Source of the DNA: Gemmatimonadota bacterium
GTDB taxonomy: Bacteria; Gemmatimonadota; Gemmatimonadetes; Palauibacterales; Palauibacteraceae
Reading direction: 5' to 3'
Length of the DNA: 8,308 nucleotides
NCBI GenBank assembly: GCA_030601615.1
Contig: JAUVTH010000059.1
Location: 1 to 8,308, forward strand
Of the stretch, positions 1 to 5,168 are shown piece by piece (position 1 is the first letter of the stretch; each line of letters begins with the position of its first letter). The notes under the pieces are model-generated. The model saw only the letters and a list, made by a program, of their open reading frames with translations, was not told the origin of the DNA and searched no databases. Both the position numbers and the translations under genes were made by a program.

Positions 1-101
1 CCGAGGATGGCGCGAAGATTGACGGGACCTGGAGCCAGATGGGCAACTCCATACCTCTCGTGCTCACCCCGGTCAAGGTGGAAGAGGAAGCCGAGGGCTG
101 A
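1..101 (+). CDS. C-terminal end of an unidentified protein with an 'IDGTWSQ' beta motif
   Basis: The first complete codon is at position 3, and the frame runs open to a TGA at 99-101. The visible 32 residues contain KIDGTWSQMGNSIPLVLTPV and end in an acidic EEEAEG tail. An 'I-x-G-T-W-S-Q-x-G-x-S-x-P-L-x-L' strand pair is familiar to me from the end of a small beta domain found beside alpha/beta hydrolases and serine hydrolases in Gram-negative bacteria. The catalytic part, if any, lies outside the window, so I name no function. The gene converges on the VWA lipoprotein gene, and the inverted-repeat element begins 8 bp after its stop. I am fairly sure it is coding and unsure of the family. Confidence 0.6.
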   Translation, partial: EDGAKIDGTWSQMGNSIPLVLTPVKVEEEAEG

Positions 102-108
102 GCGTCCC

Positions 109-139
109 AGGAGCCTGTCCGAGTAATGGTGCGGCCGCG
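109..139 (+). repeat. Left terminal inverted repeat
   Basis: This is the left arm of the 176-bp element. Its outer 17 bases pair perfectly with 268-284. Its inner part pairs with 253-266 with a mismatch and one missing base. It starts 8 bp after the stop codon of the plus-strand gene ending at 101. Confidence 0.8.
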
Positions 140-252
140 CACAGGGCCATCTCTGTCGTTGGCGCCCCTCGACGTAGCTATGGCTATGCCTGCGGGGCAC
201 CGCCTATGATTTGGCCGGGGGGCACCCGCCGCAGGTGGGTCGGCGCTCCTAA

Positions 253-284
253 CGCGGCTCGCCCCACTACTCGGACAGGCTCCT
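253..284 (-). repeat. Right terminal inverted repeat
   Basis: This is the right arm of the 176-bp element, one base longer than the left because of an extra A near its inner end when read on the minus strand. Its outermost base is also the last base of the VWA lipoprotein's stop codon, so the element abuts that gene exactly. Confidence 0.8.
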
Positions 285-1066
285 CAGGTGCACGGGTGCT
301 CGGGCCGATCCACCGGACGGAGGGTGTCGTTGCGCGTTTCGAACACGGCGCCGGTCACCTCGAAGTACTCCTGCCAGAAGTTCTTCACGTTCTGGCTCTG
401 TTTGGTGTCGACCCGGGCTCCCACCACGTAAATGCACAGTCCCGACAGGTCGGGAAGCGTCCCGTTCGCCTGCTCGCGCTCTACCCAGCCCGCGTCCGGC
501 ATGCGGCGCAGGCCTTCCATGTCGATGCTCCGGTTCGACTGCAACATGTCCGAGAAGATGTACAGTGTCCCTTGGCGACCCGGGGCTGCGCGCAGATCGG
601 CGCTGACGTCGTGCAGAGTCGAGAGGATGTCGGTACCGTCGATGCTACCTCGATCCATCGTGTCGGTGAAAGCTACCAGGAAGTCCTGCGCGTCCCGGAG
701 GAACCGGGCTCGGGTGACCGAGTCTCGCATCATCGCCTGTTCGGCAAACTGGCGCTGCGGTACCGTCTCGGACCAGCGCTGCGGCGGCTCCTCGAGAGAG
801 AGCTGAAGCAGCTGGTGGGCGGCAATCCGGTCTCCATGATCCAGCTTTCGGATCCGAGCGTTCGTGAGCTGCCGCGCCAGCTCGAGCTGGTGGTGCGAGA
901 TGCTGGTCGAGCGATCATACACGAAGATGACAAGCTGCGGAGGCGATCTCTTGAGCACACCGCCTTCTCCCTCGCCCGCCGCCGCGTTTCCTTCCTGCGT
1001 CCCGCAACCGGCAACCATCAGGGCGCTGACCGCCACCCCCAGCGCCGCAAGCTTGCGGATTACCAT
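284..1066 (-). CDS. VWA-domain lipoprotein
   Basis: The 260-aa product starts with a lipoprotein signal: charged MVIRK, a hydrophobic stretch, then the lipobox V-A-G-C with the lipidated cysteine at residue 21. Gly follows at +2, so inner-membrane retention by an Asp(+2) rule is not expected. After a Gly/Ala/Glu-rich linker (22-40), residues about 44-245 look like a von Willebrand factor A domain. The strand QLVIFVYD leads into the MIDAS motif D-R-S-T-S (51-55). A candidate third-position Thr is T145 in DGTDIL, and a candidate Asp is D173 in YIFSDML. All metal-binding positions therefore appear present. VWA domains usually mediate metal-dependent protein-protein contact, so a periplasmic or outer-membrane adaptor role is likely. 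Its ATG overlaps the end of the upstream membrane-protein gene by 7 bp, which suggests coupled translation and a shared complex. The TGA ends exactly at the inverted-repeat element. VWA assignment is confident; the biological role is unknown. Confidence 0.85.
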   Translation of the reverse strand: MVIRKLAALGVAVSALMVAGCGTQEGNAAAGEGEGGVLKRSPPQLVIFVYDRSTSISHHQLELARQLTNARIRKLDHGDRIAAHQLLQLSLEEPPQRWSETVPQRQFAEQAMMRDSVTRARFLRDAQDFLVAFTDTMDRGSIDGTDILSTLHDVSADLRAAPGRQGTLYIFSDMLQSNRSIDMEGLRRMPDAGWVEREQANGTLPDLSGLCIYVVGARVDTKQSQNVKNFWQEYFEVTGAVFETRNDTLRPVDRPEHPCT

Positions 1067-2877
1067 GCAGTAGCCTCTTCCGTGAACCGGGCGCGGATCT
1101 TCTCGAAGTTCTCATGGAGATCGCGTCGCTCGGCCTCGTAATCCTCCGGATCGCGCATGAGCAAATCGCGCATATCCTGCTCTTCGACCACGAGCTGCAG
1201 CTCGACCGGCTCGCTGAAGGCCTTGATCTCCCTCGTGTCCAGACCGCGGAGGCGCCCGTTCTCGGCGCGATACGCCACGATCGTAGCCTCCAGCTGACTC
1301 GCCAGGGCTGGCGCCTCTCGTAACGGTCTCTCGGAAAGTAAGCTCGCGAGGTCACGAATGGTACGCACGGCTTCGCCCATCGCGTCGACCACACGCTGCT
1401 GCGTGGCATCTCCGAGATCTACGAACTCACGCCTCTGGCGCTCGAACGGAGATTCGTTGAAGCGGTCGCGGCGGCGGTCCCACATGTGGAAGTACGCGGC
1501 CGAGATCGCCACCAGGACGAGGGTCGTGTTCAGCAACAGGATCGGGAAGCTGAGGCTGCTCATCGAAGTAGCATACTCTCGCTGCTCCTTCGCCAGGGCC
1601 TCGAGATCATCCGCCCGGTTCGCCTGCTCGTTCGCGGCCACCAGGTTGCCGTCGACCCGTAGCCAGCTGGCAGTGCGCCTGAACTCCTCGATCTTCGCAC
1701 TGTCCTGCACGAAACGATCTGCCGCTACCTCACCCAGCGTTACGCGGGACACGAACAGGACGCCAAGCACGAGGATGAGGCCGACACCGGAAAGGACCAT
1801 CGGTACCACGAACTCTGCAGCGGATCGTTTGCCCAGCGTCTCTCCGGTGCGCCGTGCCGACGCATGCATCAGCAGCGACCGCAGCGAATGACCGAAGAAA
1901 TGCGCGAGCACAATCAGGAAGGTCACGACACCGGCGGCGAGGAGAGCCGCATCCGGTCGCAGGACGAACTGCGAGACTACTCGCATGCCTCCGGCAAGCC
2001 AGCCCTCGCTGGTCTCCGCAACGTACCGAATCTGCTGCTCGGTGAGCGGGTCACGCGGGAGTAGCGCCCCGAAGACCGGCGCGTTTGCCAGGAATTCCAC
2101 GATTCCCAGGAATCCGATGGCCAGCGCATACCAGTGCGACTTGAACTGCCGGGTCGCGGCACCCATCTCTTCTTCCTGCCCGGTCTCCTCTTCGAGCGTC
2201 GTTTCCACGACCGTACGATTCATTTCCCAGCGTCTCTGGAGCCGAAACAACTCGCTGGTGACTCGCTCGAAACGATCGTTGTCCAGCCGAATGCCGCCGA
2301 GAGTGCGCGTGACGCGGCCCTCCAGCTCGGCCACCAACGAGTTGAGACGGGAGCGCTCTCGCGACTGCCAGTTGTGGAACAGCGACACAGCGCGATCCCG
2401 GAGCTCCTCCTCGGACTCGGCCCGACCCGCGGTGTCCGTGGTCGGCAGGTCCACCTCGGCATCTCGAGCCGCTATCTCCAGTGCGGCCTTTCGGAGTCGC
2501 CGAACGCTCAGCCCCACGTTCTCTTCGAGCGCCGCACCAGCAGTCTCCGGCAGATCTCCAGGCTCGGGATCGGCTGCGGACGGCTCTGCGGCAGGTTCAA
2601 CACGGTCAGTTACTGTCGGTGCCGGCTCGACGGTATCCGTGGGATCCCAGACCGCATCCGCGGGAGCGACGGGTTCGGGCGTCCACAGGGGATCATCAGA
2701 CGGCTCGGGGGCCGCGGCGTCCTTCACTCGATCCAACCACGTGGGGTGTGGGTTTTCGTCCACCGGATCGCGCACGGCGTCGCCTTCGTCCGAATCGGAT
2801 ACCGGTTTCAGCTTCGGCTGGAAGGCAGCGGCTCTCGCTTGTTTCTGTTTTGCGCTCATTCTCCCCTGCTCATCCAT
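1060..2877 (-). CDS. Large four-helix membrane protein with acidic, coiled N-terminal region; function unknown
   Basis: I do not recognise this 605-aa protein as a named family. The N-terminus is basic (to about residue 23). Residues about 27-118 are Pro/Ala/Asp/Glu-rich and probably disordered. Residues about 120-247 are charged and helical, probably coiled coil. Four hydrophobic segments follow, at about 249-273, 309-330, 354-378 and 441-465. Between helices 3 and 4 lies a roughly 60-residue helical loop, and a 140-residue charged helical tail follows helix 4. With the basic N-terminus inside, both soluble ends would be cytoplasmic, and the loops at 274-308 and 379-440 would face the periplasm, where the VWA lipoprotein could meet them. 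The gene overlaps the lipoprotein gene by 7 bp. I chose ATG 2877 because GGAAGG lies 10 nt upstream. A second ATG at 2859 has AGGGGAG too close to it. Coding is confident; function is not. Confidence 0.8.
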   Translation of the reverse strand: MDEQGRMSAKQKQARAAAFQPKLKPVSDSDEGDAVRDPVDENPHPTWLDRVKDAAAPEPSDDPLWTPEPVAPADAVWDPTDTVEPAPTVTDRVEPAAEPSAADPEPGDLPETAGAALEENVGLSVRRLRKAALEIAARDAEVDLPTTDTAGRAESEEELRDRAVSLFHNWQSRERSRLNSLVAELEGRVTRTLGGIRLDNDRFERVTSELFRLQRRWEMNRTVVETTLEEETGQEEEMGAATRQFKSHWYALAIGFLGIVEFLANAPVFGALLPRDPLTEQQIRYVAETSEGWLAGGMRVVSQFVLRPDAALLAAGVVTFLIVLAHFFGHSLRSLLMHASARRTGETLGKRSAAEFVVPMVLSGVGLILVLGVLFVSRVTLGEVAADRFVQDSAKIEEFRRTASWLRVDGNLVAANEQANRADDLEALAKEQREYATSMSSLSFPILLLNTTLVLVAISAAYFHMWDRRRDRFNESPFERQRREFVDLGDATQQRVVDAMGEAVRTIRDLASLLSERPLREAPALASQLEATIVAYRAENGRLRGLDTREIKAFSEPVELQLVVEEQDMRDLLMRDPEDYEAERRDLHENFEKIRARFTEEATAW

Positions 2878-2947
2878 TTCGTTTGCGCCTTCCGCGAGTC
2901 ACCGCCTGAAGCCCTGGCACCGGTCCGGCCGCACCGCCTTCAGCCAC

Positions 2948-2964
2948 GGTTCCTCGGGGGAACC
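2948..2964 (-). promoter_or_regulatory. Small hairpin in the probable leader of the membrane-protein gene
   Basis: GGTTCC at 2948-2953 and GGAACC at 2959-2964 form a 6-bp stem around a 5-nt loop. It sits about 70 bp upstream of the membrane-protein start codon on the minus strand. No T tract follows on either strand, so it is not an intrinsic terminator. It could be a leader-RNA structure or chance in GC-rich DNA. Confidence 0.25.
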
Positions 2965-3085
2965 CCACGGTCTCCGGCAGAGCAAGAACGCGGCCAACGG
3001 CACGTTTCCGAGCTCCGTACCCGTAACCTGCTATCGCTACAAGACATAAATCGCTTATGCGCGAATCCCGGCAGCGTGAGGCGAT

Positions 3086-3116
3086 GCGAAAGATTTCGCG
3101 CTTCGCGAATCGATTC
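3086..3116. promoter_or_regulatory. Overlapping palindromes, possible operator or alternative hairpins
   Basis: Three inverted repeats are packed together: GCGAAA/TTTCGC (3086-3099), TTCGCG/CGCGAA (3095-3109), and the perfect palindrome GAATCGATTC (3107-3116). The first two share the central TTCGC, so only one could form at a time. They lie between the 74-aa gene and the membrane-protein gene. A repressor site or a leader-RNA switch are both possible; nothing in the sequence decides between them. Confidence 0.3.
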
Positions 3117-3269
3117 CGTCCCGGGGAGACCTTATCCTCCCATGCTAATCGATAACATGAGGGGGCGCGGCGAGCAACGAGAAACCTGGCAGATCGCTGA
3201 GATACCGCAAGCGGCCACGTTACGAACGCGGACCCGCTGACGCCCGTACCCCGGGCAGCTGCGGCCCGC

Positions 3270-3494
3270 CTAGTACATCCGCTCTCTGTGAATCTCCCGC
3301 GCCATCGCCCGGGCGGCCTCGGCCAACGTCTTCTCGACCTCGAGCAACGCCCGCTCCAGCGCCTTATCTACCTCTGTCTCCGAGGTCAGCGACATCGCGG
3401 CGTGTTCGGCATAATCCACGATGTCATCCACGCGGTTACGTACGTCGTTCTTGATCGCGTGGAGCAGAGCCTCGGTCGTCGCGCTGTACTGCAT
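3270..3494 (-). CDS. Small helical protein of unknown function (74 aa)
   Basis: The 74-residue product is almost entirely amphipathic helix, rich in Ala, Glu, Arg and Asp, with no membrane segment, signal peptide or Cys. The only likely break is around residues 35-41 (SLTSETEVD), which suggests a two-helix hairpin. The ATG at 3494 is preceded by an AGGGAG Shine-Dalgarno about 9-10 nt away, a better start signal than most short frames here. It lies on the same strand as the membrane-protein/VWA pair but 392 bp upstream, so it may be a separate unit. A weak minus-strand promoter (TTGCCC, 18 nt, TAAACA) may lie just upstream. I do not recognise a family. Confidence 0.6.
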   Translation of the reverse strand: MQYSATTEALLHAIKNDVRNRVDDIVDYAEHAAMSLTSETEVDKALERALLEVEKTLAEAARAMAREIHRERMY

Positions 3495-3814
3495 GGCTTC
3501 CGCTCCCTGTTTAGTTCACCGGCCGTACACAGGGCAATCCGACTGCCAGTTGGCGCCTCGGAAGCGGCCGACGCCAGTAAACAGCTACGATCGTGTGTGT
3601 TACGTGACCCGCTGGGCACGTCTGATGGGATAGGAACGCAGTGTCAGCGCCCGATCGAGGTGGCAAAAAGCAAAGAAGGACGCGCAATAGGTGCGTCCGC
3701 CTCGCAGGATGACGGTTTGTTGAGTCGGTGGCAGAGGCTGAGGTGGGAGCTGGTGTCCCTGTACTTGCGACGGTTCACTGGACGACCGCACAACCGAACC
3801 TGGAGTCGACGGGA
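3495..3814. other. Intergenic region between divergent 74-aa gene and pilin gene, containing a minus-strand terminator
   Basis: This stretch separates the leftward 74-aa gene from the rightward pilin gene. It should carry both promoters, although neither is strong by eye. The one clear element is the minus-strand intrinsic terminator at 3665-3698. The pilin frame is open from a GTG at 3728, so 3728-3814 could be coding if the longer start is used, but that extension has no pilin-like features. Confidence 0.5.
3665..3698 (-). terminator. Intrinsic (rho-independent) terminator on the minus strand
   Basis: Read on the minus strand, GGACGCAC (3698-3691) pairs with GCGCGTCC (3685-3678) around a CTATT loop, giving an 8-bp GC-rich stem with one G-T wobble. 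It is followed directly by the T-rich tract TTCTTTGCTTTTT (3677-3665). On the plus strand no T tract follows, so it acts in one direction only. The nearest upstream minus-strand gene is the alpha/beta hydrolase ending at 4314, with the plus-strand pilin gene in between. It also keeps such transcripts out of the 74-aa gene's promoter. Confidence 0.7.
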
Positions 3815-4300
3815 ATGCCGAACGGGGGACTGCTCGTTCCGGATCAGCCTCGGATTGACGGCCGCGGCCGGAGCGAGGACGAGGACCGACAGGGTGGCTT
3901 CGCCCTCGTGGCAGTGCTGTTGCTCCTGGCGGCCCTGTACGTCGGAGCGACCGGTATCTTCATGGCCGCCCGGGCGGAGCTCCGGATCGGGATCAGCCAC
4001 ACCGCCTCCAGCCAGGCTTTCCACATCGCTCAGGCCGGCCTGGCCACCTGGGTGAACTCGAGCGTGCAACCGGCGCTGGCTTCCTACTCCATTGGAGGCA
4101 CGACGGTCGACGTTGTGGCCACGAAGCTCCTGGCCGTGGATTCGGTGACGACCCTCTACCGGGTGGTGGCCAGAGCGACGGTCGGCGGCACTGACGAGCG
4201 CAACCCAGGGCTGGCCACCCGACAGACCAGCCTCGTCGCCCGGCGGAGCGGCGCCGATCCCGTCGTCGCAGTCATAGGTAGCTGGCGAGAGAACTTCTGA
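3815..4300 (+). CDS. PilX-like type IV prepilin / minor pseudopilin
   Basis: From ATG 3815 the product is 161 aa. A 27-residue hydrophilic, charged leader ends in Q-G-G, followed by a class III prepilin segment (F-A-L-V-A-V-L-L-L-L-A-A-L) at residues 29-41. Prepilin peptidase would cut after Gly28, leaving mature Phe1. The usual Glu at mature position 5 is Ala, as is common in PilX-type proteins. The following A-E-L-R-I-G and Q-A-F-H-I-A-Q-A-G-L-A (residues 54-77) match the PilX N-terminal pattern. The rest is a small domain with short strands. The likely role is a minor pilin priming or decorating a type IV pilus or secretion pseudopilus, yet no other pil gene is in view. ATG 3815 has GGAG 9 nt upstream; an upstream GTG at 3728 would add 29 residues with no pilin character. 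The stop lies 13 bp from the convergent hydrolase stop. Confidence 0.75.
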   Translation: MPNGGLLVPDQPRIDGRGRSEDEDRQGGFALVAVLLLLAALYVGATGIFMAARAELRIGISHTASSQAFHIAQAGLATWVNSSVQPALASYSIGGTTVDVVATKLLAVDSVTTLYRVVARATVGGTDERNPGLATRQTSLVARRSGADPVVAVIGSWRENF

Positions 4301-4315
4301 CCAGAAGACAGGTTC
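4291..4315. other. Imperfect hairpin across the convergent stop codons
   Basis: CTTCT (4294-4298) and AGAAG (4303-4307) pair around GACC. GAAC/GTTC can extend the stem after a bulge. It spans the pilin stop and reaches the hydrolase stop. There is no T tract on either side, so it is at best a weak bidirectional terminator or RNA 3' end. This matters because no better terminator separates the two genes. Confidence 0.3.
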
Positions 4316-5168
4316 AGCGCGGCAGCCCGTCGACGAGAAGATCCAGGAGGCCCCGGGGATTCGACATGTTAAGCCAGTGGCCTCCCTCGATCTCGATGAG
4401 CCTGACGCACTCTCCGTCGGCCTCGAGCCGCGCGATGCGGGCGGCGGAAGCGTCGTCCAGGATCGACCCCCTCGTCGCGCGGAGGAAGAGCAGCTCCACG
4501 CCGGCTGGCGGAGTCTCGACGACCGGCCACAGGTCCTCCCGATAGAAACTCTCCAGCAGGAGGTCGAGCGAGGACAGATCGAATCGCCAGTGATACCCGT
4601 CCGGCCCGCGTACCAGGTTCGTGGCCGTCCACTCGGAGATGTGCGTGTTGAAGCCGGCCGACTGCACGGCGGAGACCAGCTGTCCTCGGGAATCGAACCG
4701 ATCCGGCAGGCTGCACAAAAGAGCCAGGAGCCGGCTGGCCCCGGCCTCCGTTCGGCCGGGGGCCGGCGTGCTGTCGGCCACCCAGACCTGGCGCAGACCC
4801 GCGCCACTCGACCGAGCGCAGGCAAGAGCGACCTTTCCGCCGAACGAGTGTCCGACGATGGCGGTCTCCCTTCCCCCCAGGTGCAGGATCAGGGAGTTAA
4901 CGTCCGCCGAGCTCGAAGCCACGGTGTGCGGTGGGGCGAAACCCTGGCTGTCGCCGTGCAGTCTGAGGTCGACCAGCACGACACCCCAGTCGGGTCGGGC
5001 CCGGACGAGGCCCCGGCCGATCGACCCCCAGTTGCGGCCCGCCCCGAGAAAACCGTGCAGAAACAGGACCCATCGGTTCGGCCGTGCATCCGGCGCAAAC
5101 AGGCGACGGTGGGCGAGCAGGGCGGGCACGGCTCCACTGGACCGGGATTCGGGATAGGTGTGCGACAT
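4314..5168 (-). CDS. Alpha/beta-fold hydrolase, YbfF/ABHD11-like esterase type
   Basis: The 284-aa protein has the full alpha/beta-hydrolase layout. H-G-F-L-G at 38-42 forms the oxyanion region, followed by V-D-L-R-L-H-G-D-S at 66-74. The nucleophile elbow G-H-S-F-G-G places the catalytic Ser at 108, and G-G-H-W-L-N places the catalytic His at 264. The acid is probably Asp238 or Asp239 after F-L-R-A-T-R-G-S. A helical cap occupies about 137-215. H-G-D-S after strand 4 and G-H-S-F-G-G-K resemble YbfF/ABHD11 esterases more than MenH. No signal peptide is seen, so it is likely cytoplasmic. The substrate cannot be deduced. Its ATG shares one base with the TGA of the upstream glycosyltransferase (TGATG), which implies translational coupling and a shared pathway or at least shared expression. 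A polyketide or lipid thioesterase is possible. Confidence 0.88.
   Translation of the reverse strand: MSHTYPESRSSGAVPALLAHRRLFAPDARPNRWVLFLHGFLGAGRNWGSIGRGLVRARPDWGVVLVDLRLHGDSQGFAPPHTVASSSADVNSLILHLGGRETAIVGHSFGGKVALACARSSGAGLRQVWVADSTPAPGRTEAGASRLLALLCSLPDRFDSRGQLVSAVQSAGFNTHISEWTATNLVRGPDGYHWRFDLSSLDLLLESFYREDLWPVVETPPAGVELLFLRATRGSILDDASAARIARLEADGECVRLIEIEGGHWLNMSNPRGLLDLLVDGLPR

Larger units (their letters stand above)
109..284. mobile_element. MITE-like element with 31/32-nt terminal inverted repeats
   Basis: The two ends are inverted copies. AGGAGCCTGTCCGAGTA at 109-125 is matched exactly by its reverse complement at 268-284. The match continues inward to 139 on the left and 253 on the right, with two mismatches and one single-base gap (29 paired positions in all). 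The 176-bp unit holds no plausible gene. Its interior is GC-rich with a small inverted repeat at 129-142 (GTGCG/CGCAC around GCCG). It fills the gap between two convergent genes. Its right outer base is the final A of the VWA lipoprotein's TGA stop (284-286 on the minus strand). I see no clear target-site duplication: GTCCC flanks the left and CAGGT the right. It could be a non-autonomous derivative of an insertion sequence, an internally deleted IS, or a dispersed palindromic repeat. The repeat structure is certain; the mobile-element reading is inference. Confidence 0.6.
2878..3269. other. Gene-free stretch upstream of the membrane-protein operon
   Basis: I see no convincing gene in these 392 bases. 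Open frames on the plus strand here are extensions of frames antisense to the membrane-protein gene. The middle part (about 3040-3160) is less GC-rich than its surroundings and carries several short palindromes, including a perfect 10-bp GAATCGATTC at 3107-3116 and another ATCGAT at 3148-3153. This is where I would expect the minus-strand promoter and operators for the membrane-protein/VWA pair. No sigma-70 pair stands out: GATAAG on the minus strand near 3133-3138 is a possible -10 without a good -35. Confidence 0.5.

Noticed and set aside
109..284. The inverted repeat as a bidirectional intrinsic terminator
   Set aside because: The arms are separated by more than 110 bases and are not followed by T tracts; the layout fits terminal repeats of an element better.
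206..1141. 311-codon open frame on the plus strand opposite the VWA lipoprotein
   Set aside because: It is antisense to a gene with a clear lipobox and VWA motifs; its translation is Arg/His/Val-rich without any domain and is the usual GC-rich shadow.
1985..3240. Long plus-strand open frames (354 and 368 codons) across the membrane-protein gene and its upstream gap
   Set aside because: They are mostly antisense to the membrane-protein gene, of low complexity (Ser/Arg/Gly-rich), and show no ribosome site or motif.
3252..3268. CGGGC/GCCCG hairpin just after the 74-aa gene as its terminator
   Set aside because: It has only a 5-bp stem with a 7-nt loop and no T tract on the minus strand; this is expected by chance in GC-rich DNA.
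3644..4825. 393-codon minus-strand open frame covering the hydrolase end and the pilin gene
   Set aside because: It is an alternative frame of the hydrolase; the hydrolase frame has all catalytic motifs and this one has none.
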